Part shown: positions 39,313 to 49,800 of the stretch, piece by piece
Layout: each line of letters begins with the position of its first letter
How positions within the stretch are numbered: position 1 is the first letter of the stretch
Source of the DNA: Prasinococcaceae sp. CCMP 1430
Lineage: Eukaryota > Prasinodermophyta > Palmophyllophyceae > Prasinococcales > Prasinococcaceae
DNA length: 64,000 nt
Assembly (NCBI GenBank): GCA_013416795.1
Contig: RQSC01000006.1
Location: 16,341 to 80,340 of the forward strand
Reading direction: 5' to 3'
The notes under the pieces: model-generated
The model's input: the letters and a program-made list of their open reading frames with translations, nothing else
Database searches by the model: none
What the model was told of the DNA's origin: nothing
Position numbers and translations under genes: made by a program

Positions 39313-41079
39313 TTACAATTTCGCGTCGTGCGCTGGTCTGAGCAACACAGCAGTCGCCACACCTGCGGCGACGGCCCCACCGCGCGCGAGGGCGCGCAGC
39401 CATCGTCGGGACGACGGTCTCGAAGCAGCGCCAGAGCGCCTACCCGCCGCGCCTCCCGTGCTGTGCGGATCCTTCGCTTTGCTATGTCGCCGCCTCCGCC
39501 TGAACGGCGCGAGGGGCAGCAGAGCAGCCGCCTTGACAGCGCGCTGCGCCGCACCAGGGCTCGAGGCAGTCGCGCCAGCACCACGATGGCCATCACCACT
39601 GCCGCTACAAGCACTGTTGTGAGCACCTCGCGTCCCGCGGTCTTTAGCCCTCATGTCCATCACAGTCTCGACCACAGCATCGCACAGCTTGGGTCGAACG
39701 CGCAGGATCTCGTCCCCCGAGTGTCGCCACGCGCGAGGGTGCACAGCGTTGGAGAGGAGCATAACATACATGTTGCGATCCGGGTCAATCCACAGGCTTG
39801 TGCCGGTGTAGCCCGTATGTCCGAAGCTGCGAGCGGACAGGAGGCGTCCTGCAGCGCCCTTCGCGCGGTCCTTCGCTCGCGTCGCGACGTCGAATCCCAG
39901 CGCGAATGGCCTCGGGTTGTGGCGCGTGCGCGGCGCGGCGCGTGTGAAGAGCCGGGCAGTATCCTGCCGCACCAGCGCCCCCGGTTGCCCGGCCAGGCTC
40001 GCGAGCATGGCTTTGGCAAATTTTCCAACGTCAGCGGCCGTTGAGAACAAGCCGGCGTGCCCAGCGACACCTCCCATCAAGTAGCATGTCGGGTCGTGGA
40101 CCTCGCCCCACAGGAGGCGCCCACGGCGGGTATCGACCTCCGTTGGGACCACGCGTATCGAGGGGGCAGGTGGTGGCCCGTGCCCCGCTTTGACTTTTCG
40201 GAAGTGCGTGTCAAGCATGCCGAGAGGGTCGAAGATACGTTCGCGGCAGAAGCGCTCCAGCGACATGCCTGAGCACCGCTCAATCACAATTCCAATGACA
40301 ATCATGGAGAGGTCCGAGTACACTGAGCGGTGACCCGGGGGGTAGCGCGGTGGCGCCTTCATCACGGAGTCGAGCACGCGCTTGCGGGTAGCCTCGGGGT
40401 CGGGCAACGGAGGGCCCGTGTCACTTGCATCTGTGGCGGCATCACCATCTGTGCCCACGTCAGCTGCGCGCTCGGGCTGAGATTGCCCTGCCTGCTGCTC
40501 CGACGGCGTCGAGTGACCGCCATCGCCACCCGCGTCGCTGCAGAGCAAAGCAGGCGCAGGTTCTGCACTCAGCTTTGTGACCTTTGCCTCCGGAAACGCT
40601 GCAGGGTCAGCAGTGAAGCACTCCTTGAGCCCAGCGGTGTGCGTCAGGAGCTGGCGCACTGTGAGCGCGCCTTTCCCATTCGCGGCGAACTCGGGCACGT
40701 ATTTGGCCACCGGTGCGTCGAGGCTGATTGCGCCTTCCTCGTGCAGCAGCATTACTGCGGGCACTGTTGCCATTGCCTTGGTGAGTGAGGCGACGTCCCA
40801 AAGCGAGTCGGCCGTCACTGGCAGACTGGACTCGAAGGTCATCGTGCCGAGCGCGAGGCGGGCGTCAGAGGGCTCCCCTGCGCCAGCGCCCATGCCCCAC
40901 GCAGCCACCGCCCCTGGAAAAGCCTGCTTGGCGATGCCCTGCCAGAGGACCTCTGCTACGTACGGGTGCTCGCTCGCGTATGAGACCTCTCGTGTTGTCT
41001 CTCGCTCCGTCACGGAAACATTTGGCACAGGCACAGGCGGAGGGCTTTCAAGTTGCTCTGTGTGCTGTGTCTGTTGCAA
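39313..41079 (-). CDS. Serine beta-lactamase-like protein (class C / LACTB / EstB family)
   Basis: A single frame of 588 residues. The catalytic signatures are SLTK in the segment SLWDVASLTKAMATVP (S-x-x-K nucleophile and base, about residue 95), Y-S-D in PGHRSVYSDLSMIVIGIVIE (in place of Y-x-N) and H-T-G in SFGHTGYTGTSLWIDP. These are the three motifs of the beta-lactamase/transpeptidase-like fold. Eukaryotic members are mostly esterases, peptidases or LACTB-type filament formers, so antibiotic hydrolysis is not implied. An insert of about 60 acidic and polar residues lies between the first and second motif. After the domain there is a 100-residue basic, low-complexity tail with a hydrophobic segment (GGAVAAGVATAVLL) near the C-terminus that could anchor to a membrane. 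No signal peptide is visible at the N-terminus. It is unrelated in sequence to its neighbours. Confidence 0.88.
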   Translation of the reverse strand: MQQTQHTEQLESPPPVPVPNVSVTERETTREVSYASEHPYVAEVLWQGIAKQAFPGAVAAWGMGAGAGEPSDARLALGTMTFESSLPVTADSLWDVASLTKAMATVPAVMLLHEEGAISLDAPVAKYVPEFAANGKGALTVRQLLTHTAGLKECFTADPAAFPEAKVTKLSAEPAPALLCSDAGGDGGHSTPSEQQAGQSQPERAADVGTDGDAATDASDTGPPLPDPEATRKRVLDSVMKAPPRYPPGHRSVYSDLSMIVIGIVIERCSGMSLERFCRERIFDPLGMLDTHFRKVKAGHGPPPAPSIRVVPTEVDTRRGRLLWGEVHDPTCYLMGGVAGHAGLFSTAADVGKFAKAMLASLAGQPGALVRQDTARLFTRAAPRTRHNPRPFALGFDVATRAKDRAKGAAGRLLSARSFGHTGYTGTSLWIDPDRNMYVMLLSNAVHPRAWRHSGDEILRVRPKLCDAVVETVMDMRAKDRGTRGAHNSACSGSGDGHRGAGATASSPGAAQRAVKAAALLPLAPFRRRRRHSKAKDPHSTGGAAGRRSGAASRPSSRRWLRALARGGAVAAGVATAVLLRPAHDAKL

Positions 41080-42264
41080 GCGCGCAGGTTGGGTCAGTGC
41101 ACGTGCGCGGCGCTCGCTGCTTGTTGCAGCCGCATGCCTTGGCGCCGCTACAGGGTGCCCTGCGCCTCCGGTAGCTACTGCAGGCGCCTGCTCCGTACCT
41201 CATACCCTTGACCCTGCCCATGCCGCGACGCCGCTGCGTGCTGCACGCCACCCTCCCTGCGCACCAGCATACTTGCAGGCATGCTGGCGACGCCCGCTCC
41301 GGGCGGCCGAGCGGCTGCGCAGCGGCGCTCGCTCCCGGCACAGAGCGCGCCCAAGCGCTGTGCGGCCGAGCGTGCTCCACTTCCGCCCGCCCGCCGCCGC
41401 GCGGCCACCTCCCCGCGCGCGCACACACACACACACTGCAGTGCCACCACGCCAGGCGGCAGTGTGGCACACACACACACAGGCACACACACAGGCACAC
41501 GCACAGGCACACGCACACACGCCCGCGCACGCACAGCCGCCGCCGGCTCCCGGCACAGCCGCCGCACTCGTCTGTGGGGTCGCTCGTTGGGTGTCGAGCG
41601 CGCAGGTGCATCGCGCACGCACGGCACACTTTTAGGAACAAACCTGTGTCATATCTACCCACGGGAGATGCCGCGGACGGGGAGAGTGAAACCGAACAAA
41701 ACTGAGTCATGTTTACCGACGGGAGATCGCGCGGGCGGGTGCAGCGCGGCGGGGTCGCTGCGAGTTTGTTGGGGCGCGGCGGCGAAGGGGCGCGCGGGCG
41801 CGCCACGCCGCAGGGCGCGAACCAGCGCCCGCACGCCTCGGCGGCCCCCCGCCGCCGGCAGCGCCCGCAGTGGCGGGAAGCGGGCGGCGAGCGCGCGCGT
41901 GGCGATGAAAAATCCCCCCGAGGTGGAGGGAAAACCAAATCCCATGCGCAAAAAAGAGGGTTCGCATCGCACGAGAGGGCGGGGCCGTTCCGAGGCACTC
42001 GAAGCATCCCGGTCCGTGCAAGAGCAGCGTTGGTGGACTGTACAGTGTACGTTTACATGTACTGCACGCTCCTTCTGTGAACCCCAAATGCCGCAGCCCC
42101 AAACCTGCGGCCGCGCGCGCGCCCGGAACCACCTCGCGGGCCAGAGTGCGCGCCGCAGCGCGCCGCCAGCCCGCACAGCCCGGACTACTACGAGAGAGGG
42201 GAGGGGCACCCCGGATCACCCCGCGAGCGCCCTCGAGAGCACCGGCCGCGGCAGCGCGCACGCG
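41080..42264. other. Intergenic region of about 1.2 kb with a CA microsatellite
   Basis: Contains CA repeats at about 41425-41445 and 41470-41530, GC-rich flanks and an AT-richer stretch at 41630-41720 and 41900-42080. Open frames on both strands are repeat translations or Arg/Ala-rich shadows. Promoter of the beta-lactamase-like gene and the 3' flank of GLE1 must be here. No gene or RNA is recognised. Confidence 0.5.
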
Positions 42265-44760
42265 TTACCTTCGGCCAAAGCCACTCGGCTGGCCAAAGCC
42301 GCCGCTGGCCTGGCCGAAGCCGCCGCCGGTCTGGCCGAAGCCGCCGCCGGCCTGGCCGAAGCCGCCGCCGGCCTGGCCGAAGCCACCGGTGGCTTGACCG
42401 AAACCGCCGCCGGCCTGGCCAAAGCCCGCGCGACCGCCTCCACCGCCGAAGCCCGCACCGCCGCCTCCCCCGCCGAAGCCGCCTCCACCTCCCCCGCCGA
42501 AGCCGCCACCGCCTCCACCCCCGCCCCCGGGCGCCTGCTCGAGATCGTCCCTGTACTTGGATGACTCGTCGGTCAAGGCCAGGCGCGAGCCCTCTGGTTC
42601 CTCAAGGTATTTCTTGTCGTCGAGGTACGCCGATAGCCGCGCAGCAAGCACAGAGGTTTCTGTGCCCTGCCCCGCAAGCTTCGGCACGAACTCGCCGCTG
42701 ATGGTAGCGAAAAGGGCAATGGCATCGTCCTTGTACGCGCGCCAGAGTGCGTGCCCGCACGATCGCAGGACGGCGAGCACCGCGTTGGCAACCTCGCGCT
42801 TCTGTGGCAGGGCGTTGAGAGCCGCGGCAAGCCAGCGCCAAGCATCCGCCGGCATCATGCCCTCATGCTTGCCAGTGGCCATCAACGCACCGTAGAACGA
42901 CATCATGCCGTACACACGCGAACAAAAGTCGTCGGTGCTCTCAGTCGTACTTGCACCGTCCTCCCCCTCCGTGGTGCGGTAGCCCGCGGCTTTCAGGTAC
43001 TCCTTTTCGGTCGCAAAGCGCTCCTCAGTGTACGGCACGTACAGCGGGATGGCAATCGGGCAGCGCGCGTGGAGGCGCGCTAGCACGATGGGTCCAAAGC
43101 CTGGGTTTTGAGCCGACACTCGTGCCACTAGCTCCGCCAAAGGGAAGGCGAACGACTCGAGCCGGCGCACCTGCTCCTCGGCCTGGACGAGCGCCTTGCC
43201 TGCAGACTGCAGCATCACGTAGGACTTATGCGCTGGACTCGGGGCGTGCTGGATCAGTTCGGAGAGAGCCTTCGTCTTGGATGCCACCTGCTCCTCCGTG
43301 CCGGTCAATTGCACAACGTGCTGGATGATGGCCTTGTCTATCTTGCGGCGCTCCATCTTGGCGGAAGCGTTTGCTTTGAGCGGCGCAGCAACCTCGTTTG
43401 CCTTGACCAGCGCTTCCCGCAGCGCACCCCGACGCGCCGCTGCGGCGTCACTGACCCGATCCTCTGTCCCCTTGATCGCCTTGGGTGTCGGACCGTTGGC
43501 TGTTTCCTGTGCATGTTGTTGTTCTTGTTGTTGCTGCTGCTGCTGCTGAGCCTGTAACTGAGCCCGCTCCTGTTCGGCCTTCTCCGCTGCGGCCTTCTGC
43601 GCCTCATCCGCTGCTCGCTGGGCGGCCTGCACCTCTGCTCGTCGTTTCTCCTCACGCTCCTTTGCCTCTGCCTCCGCCTGGCGCGCTTTCGCCTCGGCCT
43701 CCGCTCGCTCTGCTTCGCGGGCAGCAGCGGCGGCAGCCTGCGCCTCCCGAGCCTTGAGGTCGTTCACCAGAGATGCTGCCCTGGCCTCGACCTGCCTTCT
43801 GTGCTCTTCGAGCATGCGCATGCGCTCGCTGCGCGCCGCGGCGCACGCGGCATTCAACCCTGCGGCGTCCTCCAGAACGACTTGCGCACCCAGCTCAGTC
43901 TCATTCGAAATGTCCTTGGATGCGCGCTCCTCTTCCTTCTGCGCCTCCTGCAGTTGCGTTTCAAGCACCCATGCCCATCGCCTCGAGCGCTCGCGCGCGA
44001 GTGCTGCCGCCTCGCTGGCGGTGCATTGCAAGGCAGCCTCAGCAGCATCGAGCGGTTCCGCAGGCGGCGCCTCGTACGCCTGCGCCGCCGTGACTGTGGT
44101 GCGAAGTGGTGATCGCCCAACGGACGCCGGTGCACCGGCGGAGTCCTCCTCCCCCTCGTCATCCGAGTCGCTCGGAGCGCAAATTCGCACAGCCTCGGCC
44201 TCGCCTACTGCCGCCACCGCGAGCTCGCGCACAGCAAAGCCGAAGCCGTCGCTCGTGTTGCCGTCTTCATCGTCGAAGTCGAGGTCAGCGGGCGCGCAAT
44301 ACCTACCCTCCGTCGCCGGCCCATGCGGGGCGGTTTGGCCGAGCGTGCGCATCAGCAGCGCCGGCGACGCCGATGGTGCGGAGGAGGACCCCACGGTGCC
44401 GAGGGGCATAAGCGACGTGAGCGGCGAGATAGGGGTGAGCGGCGACATCGGCGTGCCGATCCCCAGCTCCCCCGCGGCCGCCGCAGCGAGCCTCGCCCCC
44501 AGAGCGTCGATCGCTGGGCTGGTGGCGCCGGGGTCGCCGCCGGCGCGCACGGCGGTGGCGGTCGACGGCGAGCGCGCGGGCAAGGGCACGCTCACGCTCG
44601 CGTCGGGGGACCCATCCCCGCCGGCGGCGGCGCACGCCGCCGGCGCACGCAGCCGCGCGCCGTCTGACGGCGTCGACGTCGGCGGCTGCTGTGTGCCGAC
44701 GCTGGCAGCACCGCTGCCACACCAGCCAGGGGGGGGGGGGAACATTCGTTTTGATCTCAA
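42265..44760 (-). CDS. GLE1: GLE1 mRNA-export factor with a C-terminal FG-repeat tail
   Basis: A single frame of 831 residues. GLE1 with inositol hexakisphosphate activates the DEAD-box ATPase DBP5 at the nuclear pore. The N-terminal third is Ser/Pro/Ala-rich; a very long coiled coil follows (EARAASLVNDLKAREAQAAA through KAAAEKAEQERAQLQAQ, then a Gln run). The C-terminal GLE1 fold runs from about residue 470: KIDKAIIQHVVQLTGT, SFAFPLAELVARVSAQNPGF, VLARLHARCPIAIPLYVP, KEYLKAAGYR, RVYGMMSFYGALMATGKHEG, AWRWLAAALNALP and the last helix FATISGEFVPKLAGQG. After it comes a tail of about 75 residues of GGGFGQ-type repeats, ending SGFGRR. The tail is encoded by tandem DNA repeats at 42280-42500. Such an FG tail is not a usual part of GLE1. 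The start MRSKRMFPPPPG is the first Met. Confidence 0.9.
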   Translation of the reverse strand: MRSKRMFPPPPGWCGSGAASVGTQQPPTSTPSDGARLRAPAACAAAGGDGSPDASVSVPLPARSPSTATAVRAGGDPGATSPAIDALGARLAAAAAGELGIGTPMSPLTPISPLTSLMPLGTVGSSSAPSASPALLMRTLGQTAPHGPATEGRYCAPADLDFDDEDGNTSDGFGFAVRELAVAAVGEAEAVRICAPSDSDDEGEEDSAGAPASVGRSPLRTTVTAAQAYEAPPAEPLDAAEAALQCTASEAAALARERSRRWAWVLETQLQEAQKEEERASKDISNETELGAQVVLEDAAGLNAACAAARSERMRMLEEHRRQVEARAASLVNDLKAREAQAAAAAAREAERAEAEAKARQAEAEAKEREEKRRAEVQAAQRAADEAQKAAAEKAEQERAQLQAQQQQQQQQEQQHAQETANGPTPKAIKGTEDRVSDAAAARRGALREALVKANEVAAPLKANASAKMERRKIDKAIIQHVVQLTGTEEQVASKTKALSELIQHAPSPAHKSYVMLQSAGKALVQAEEQVRRLESFAFPLAELVARVSAQNPGFGPIVLARLHARCPIAIPLYVPYTEERFATEKEYLKAAGYRTTEGEDGASTTESTDDFCSRVYGMMSFYGALMATGKHEGMMPADAWRWLAAALNALPQKREVANAVLAVLRSCGHALWRAYKDDAIALFATISGEFVPKLAGQGTETSVLAARLSAYLDDKKYLEEPEGSRLALTDESSKYRDDLEQAPGGGGGGGGGFGGGGGGGFGGGGGGAGFGGGGGRAGFGQAGGGFGQATGGFGQAGGGFGQAGGGFGQTGGGFGQASGGFGQPSGFGRR
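42280..42500 (-). repeat. Coding tandem repeat for the GFG/FGQ tail of GLE1
   Basis: Direct repeats of about 24 bases (plus strand GGCCTGGCCGAAGCCGCCGC and variants) followed by GGC-rich units. They code seven FGQ units and several GGGFGGGGG units. The repeats stay in frame, consistent with selection for the encoded tail. Confidence 0.85.
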
Positions 44761-45409
44761 CGTCTCCGGCGCACGAAGACGGGGTCTGCGAACGTTCTAG
44801 ACTCGAGAGAGCGGGAGAGAGAGACTGTCTGACTGACGTTGGCCTTGAATCATGATGAATGAAACGCGGCGTGACGTGGGGACCGACCGACGCCATGGCG
44901 GTGGTGTCATTGATCGCCCGTGGGTAGGATCATACATGATACTGATGCTGCATTACCGCAGCAGCGTTTGCAATCATTTCTCGACTGGAGCCATTATGCC
45001 GACGCGATGCGCGGAGAGTCTCCCGCCGCCAGAGCGCGCCGCGGCGCGCCGCGGCATGCCGCGCCGCTCTCCCCCACCCCACGCCGCCCCACGCCACCGC
45101 CCCGGCGGGAGTGCACTGCCCTGTGTGTTTTGAATGAACTGTGTTGGGGTTTAGGTTCGAGGGTATTGTACACCGTACTGACAGTAAAGTTGGAGTTCTG
45201 CCATGTAGGGTTCGACGCAGCGCCGTTCCCCGAGGGTACGCATGCGCCGGCGCGGGCGCAGCTCGTGCCGCTCTGCGCGCTGTCCACACCCCTTGCGCGG
45301 CGCGGGGTGGCGGCAGTGGGTCTGCGCAGGGTGTCGGCGGGGGAGTTGGCCTGGGGAATCGCGGTGCGGTGTGGTTTGCCGCTTCTCGGTGTCGCTCGGG
45401 CCTGCAGCG
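44761..45409. other. Divergent intergenic region between GLE1 and the acidic protein gene
   Basis: About 650 bases, with promoters in both directions expected. It contains a telo-box-like GGGTTTAGG at 45147-45155 and AT-richer patches at 44830-44990 and 45120-45200. No coding sequence is supported. Confidence 0.5.
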
Positions 45410-46750
45410 ATGGCCGCGCCCTTTGCGCACGAGCAGCTCGACGCACTCGCGGCCGAGCGGCCCGGCTTTGCAGAGCTCATCGGCGCGGCGCTGCGTGCGA
45501 TGCGGGGGCTGGGCGACGACGAGCTCAGACAAATGCTCGTGGACGCGATGGCACCGCCGCAGAGGGGCGTCGCGGCTGGCAAGGCACGGCTCCAACCGAG
45601 CCGCGAACAGCGAGGGATCACACCGGCACGTTCCGACAGCGCTGCCGCGTCCGCGCACGGCCACATTGCACCCCCCCCAGCAGCAGCAGCTGCCACGAGC
45701 GGTGCAGCAGCGCGGCCTGTACGCTTTACCCTGCGCTCTACTGCTGTTGACGAAGGTAGCAGCGAGGACGAGGAGGCCGCCGCAGCCGGAGATATCGGCG
45801 GCGGTGGCAGCGACAGCGACAGCGACGATGACAGCGATGGTGAATTCGAGTGGTTCGGTGTGCGTGCAGACTACGAACGCGAGCCCGGGGTCGCTGAGGC
45901 CCGCGCCGCCGTTGCTGCGATGTTTGGCGCAGCAGCGGACGCTGCTGAGGCACAAGCGGCTGGCAGGACCATGAGGGTATCAGCAGCCGCGCCAGAAGCT
46001 GTCGATGACGACGAATTCGTAGACATCGGCGCCTTGGCGGCATCGGCTGGGTCCTCCTCTGTTGACGACACGCCTGTGGAAGAAGGTCGAGCCCAGCCCG
46101 CAGACTCGGAGCGCCGTGGGGCGACAGATGGGTGTAGTAGCTCTGACGCTGTCGCAGAGAAGGCCCAGGCTCTCGCGAGTGGAGATGTACTTCGGCGCGT
46201 TCCTGACACCAAGGGCCTATTGTTGCCGGTGCAAGAGGAGGGTGGCACTGCCAATGGCATTGTCGATGATGCTGGGGCTGGCAACAGCGCCGAGACTGGC
46301 GATGACAACGCACTCGAGCGCCTACGCACGCGAGCACAAGAAGCGACAGCCGCTGCAGAGGATGCATGGAAGCGCGTGCCTCGGACGACGCCGAGAACCA
46401 CGGGCATCGGTGCTGGGATCGACGGGTACGCAAGGCTGAACGACGGTGGCAGCACGGGCGACACTGGCGTGCTTGGCATGGCGGGCCTTAGCTTCGAGCC
46501 TAAGTTCAGCTCTGAGCGGCCGCCGTCGCTCGATGAGGCCTTCCTCCGCCAGATCGGTAACAGCAGCGAGGCCGGTGACCAAGGTGCCACGAATGTGTTC
46601 GACGCATGCCCCCCGCCACCGATGTGGACCGACGGACCAGTTCTCACGGACGGGAACGCCGGTGACGAGCTGCCATTCTCGCGCGAGACCAACGACGCCC
46701 TCAAGAAGGCGCTCGCAGCCGTCGCGGCGCAGTACTCACCAAGGCGCTGA
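45410..46750 (+). CDS. Acidic, mostly disordered protein of unknown function
   Basis: From the Met at 45410 the protein is 446 residues. A short helical N-terminal segment (MAAPFAHEQLDALAAERPGF, ELIGAALRAMRGLGDDELRQ, MLVDAM) may be a folded domain of about 45 residues. The rest is Ala/Gly/Asp/Glu-rich, with an acidic stretch (SDSDSDDDSDGEFEWFGVR, residues about 135-155), several short acidic motifs such as DDDEFVDIG, and conserved-looking aromatic motifs near the C-terminus (LDEAFLRQI, NVFDACPPPPMW). The C-terminus is helical (SRETNDALKKALAAVAAQY). It may be a chromatin or trafficking adaptor, but this is a guess. The gene is divergent from GLE1 and convergent with the CFAP92-like gene (80 bases). 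Confidence 0.5.
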   Translation: MAAPFAHEQLDALAAERPGFAELIGAALRAMRGLGDDELRQMLVDAMAPPQRGVAAGKARLQPSREQRGITPARSDSAAASAHGHIAPPPAAAAATSGAAARPVRFTLRSTAVDEGSSEDEEAAAAGDIGGGGSDSDSDDDSDGEFEWFGVRADYEREPGVAEARAAVAAMFGAAADAAEAQAAGRTMRVSAAAPEAVDDDEFVDIGALAASAGSSSVDDTPVEEGRAQPADSERRGATDGCSSSDAVAEKAQALASGDVLRRVPDTKGLLLPVQEEGGTANGIVDDAGAGNSAETGDDNALERLRTRAQEATAAAEDAWKRVPRTTPRTTGIGAGIDGYARLNDGGSTGDTGVLGMAGLSFEPKFSSERPPSLDEAFLRQIGNSSEAGDQGATNVFDACPPPPMWTDGPVLTDGNAGDELPFSRETNDALKKALAAVAAQYSPRR

Positions 46751-46830
46751 GTACATAGGCCTTGCCTGGAGAGCACACGCGCCCGTGCACTTCTACTACT
46801 GTAATTTGTATGTGTGGACAGCATCCTTTA

Positions 46831-49800
46831 TTACTTCGGCATGGCGCTTCCTTCTTCGTCACGCCTGGTTGATTCCGGTGGTTTGACCCTCCCATACATC
46901 GAGAGCCCCTCCGGCGGCACCCACGCGGCCTGCTTGCGCACCGACACCGGCGAGTCCTTGGTAACCTTGCCGTACAGAGTGAGTCCCTCCGGTGCGACGA
47001 AGGGCTCCCGCATACTCGCTTCCGTGTACGCTGCCGCGTTGCGTTCTGAGCTCTTAAGCGGCGAAATGCCACGCGCGCCAACCGACGTGCGCATTGATGC
47101 GGGCAGTTTGGTGGCGTCGAAGTCACCCCCGAGCCATCTGTGCGGTGCCGGTTGTCGGAGGGTGCGTGCGATGTCCACAGTAGTCTCATGCGGCCCCAGG
47201 AAGAGCGAGCGTGACCCCTCGATGGATCGATCCACCATGGCAATCCTTTCAGTACCGCCATCGGCCCTGCGCTTGATGGTGGTGAGGCCGACCGTGCGTG
47301 GGGCGTCGTGCAGGATGGTGCTTGTCTTGTCGAGGCCCTCCACCACGCGATCAGGCTTGTTGGGCATAGACGTGTTCATGTGGACCGTATCAACCACAAT
47401 CTTGTCTGCCCACGCCTTCTCCTCAGCCTCCCTGGCTAGCCGCTGCTCTTCGGCCAGACCGTCGCCTGTCAAGTGCACCGACTTGAATTTCTCGGGGTCA
47501 AGTTCAAAGAGGTTGCCCATGGGTACTCGCACCTTGAAATCATCTGCGTAAGCAATCGTGCCCCCGCCACGCGAGATGGTGAGGTTATGTAGCTCGTTTT
47601 CCACCCACTCCTGCTCTAGTTCCTCCGCGCGCGCCGCAGAGGGCTTCTTGGGGCACAGGTTGCGCATGAACTCCTCTTTGGTCTTGGCGGAAGGCCACTT
47701 GAAAAGTTTGCCGATACTCGGGGCCGTCGTACAGCGCACGTGAGAGCCCGCACTTGCGGCAGTGCGCGCGCGCTCCGAGTGTGGGGCAGAGGTAGCGGTA
47801 GCTCTGCCGTGCGCGTGTTTGTGTGCGTGTGCGTTGTTGGTGTCGTCCGACTTGCGGGCATTCGCCCAGATGCCCTTGGCTAGCCACTTGGCGTGCTGGT
47901 GGCGCAGCTCCACACCCAGCGTGTTCTCAGTGGCGCGCATGGTCTCGAGGTTGCGCTGGTGCGCGTTGAACACGCGCGTGGCGGCGCTCGCACGGAAGGC
48001 ATCATAGGCGGTGTTGGTATTGTCAGTGTAGCCCTTGCGCGACGCCCTGCGGCGCAAGGTGGGGGCATACCCGAGCACTGTATCGCCACCAGCACTCTCA
48101 ACACCTTGGCCATCATTGACATTGACCTCCCCGCCCTGGATCTGCACGTGCGCGTCAACCTCTGGGGCGTCACCGAGCGCATCGGTGGCGTCGGCGCTAC
48201 CGTTTCCTCTTCCCCGCGCGCCCGCTCGTGCGCCCGCGCCGCCGTCGCCCATGCCGCTCGCGTTGGCATCGTTGCACTCAACAGCACCGCCGCTGGCGTC
48301 CCTTGGCACGCCCTCGAGATCTGCTTGCGTGAGCCCTCCGCCGAACTTCTTGTCAATGGCCAAGAGCATATCTTCGGTGGGTAGCAGCTGCATTTCCTCT
48401 ACCTGCCTCATCCAGCGTTGTTGCGACAGCGCGTGCAGGCGCTTGACGGCGACCATGCAGTCCTCTTTGACATTCCCGGTGGCGAAGGTGCCAGGCGCGG
48501 CTACGATGGCGTGTAACTTGGCGCGCAGTTTGAGCGGCTGGATATCGGCGCCCAGCCCGTCGTACAGGCGCTGCTGGTGCGCCAGCCCGTCGTTCACCAG
48601 CACCCGCCGCCGCGGCCAATCCTTCCGCCGCGTGGGCGTGCACAGCTCTCGCACGGCGGCCAGTAGCTCGCGCAGCGCACCCTGCGGCAGACCCTCGACT
48701 ACTAGCACGCGCGACTCGCCGTCAATGAGCTGGAAGCCCGTCACCACATCCAAAGTGCGGTCGGCGCGCTGCGCCTCGCTGAACTGGTACGTCACGAGCG
48801 TCTTGAGCACGTGGTTCGCCGAGCCCTGCAGGCCCAGCGCGGCCACGTTGTGCGAGCGCGCTGCTGTCAACAGGGCCATAAGCATTTCGGTGTCCTCGTA
48901 TGCCATGATAGCGACGAGCCGCACAAAGGGGCGCTCGACGTCGGGACGCTTTAACGGCGCTGCCAGTCGTAGTCGCATGCGCAGCTCCGTCTGCGCCTGC
49001 ATGTAGAGGCCAGGCCGGGTCGTCCAAGAGGGGTCCTGCCCGTTGGTCAGCATGCGGGAGATTGGCACCACGGGCGCGTCGAGGTCAATGCTGCGGTAGC
49101 CATCAGCAAACTGCGCCAGAGAAACGCGCACGGCCCCGTGGCCTGGTTCGGCGCGCCCCATCACGCCGGCACTCGCCGCGACGGCCGCCGCAGCCACGCC
49201 CGCGTCGCCGTTACCGTTCGCGTCTTCCCCATCCGGGGGTGGTTTCTCCACGCTCTCCACAACGTCGTACGTTGTGACGTCTTCCTCCGCACGCTCTGTG
49301 CGATCGTACACGAGCACCTCGATGGGTGGGCCCTCCAGGCACCGCCTGAAGAGTTCCGCCTGGTCGAGCTCGCCCGCGAGGACAACAGTGGGGCGAACGC
49401 CGGAGAAGGTTGCCGTGCGGGCGCTGAGGCGCATCTCCGAGTCCACGATGCGCCATGCGCTCACGTCGGTCGCACTCTGGAGGATGGGCTCATCGACGCC
49501 AGGCAGCGACATCACGACGTGAGGCATCTCACAGCGCTGCTCGAGCAGCTCGCGGCTGCTGGGAAGGTCGGGCAGGTCGACCAGCTCGGCAGGCGAAACG
49601 ACGAGCGGGTTGAGGCTTTCGGCAAGCTCAGGCGAGAGCAGCGGGCGCGAAAGCACCACGATCGTCCTCACACCACACACGCCCAGCGAAGTAGCGCCCG
49701 CGGGCAGTCCAGGCGCACCCACCGAGGATTGCGCGCGCAGGTCGCCAACCAGAAGCCCCGAGCAGTCGACTTCGAGGGTGAGCGCCACCGGCTCACAGCC

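Noticed and set aside
39313-41079. Beta-lactamase-like gene as bacterial contamination or resistance gene
   Set aside because: Base composition and low-complexity inserts match neighbouring nuclear genes, and eukaryotes have many such esterase-like members.
41080-42264. A hidden gene in the 1.2 kb gap between the beta-lactamase-like gene and GLE1
   Set aside because: All open frames are Arg/Ala/Pro-rich or repeat-derived and no splice-consistent set of exons was found.
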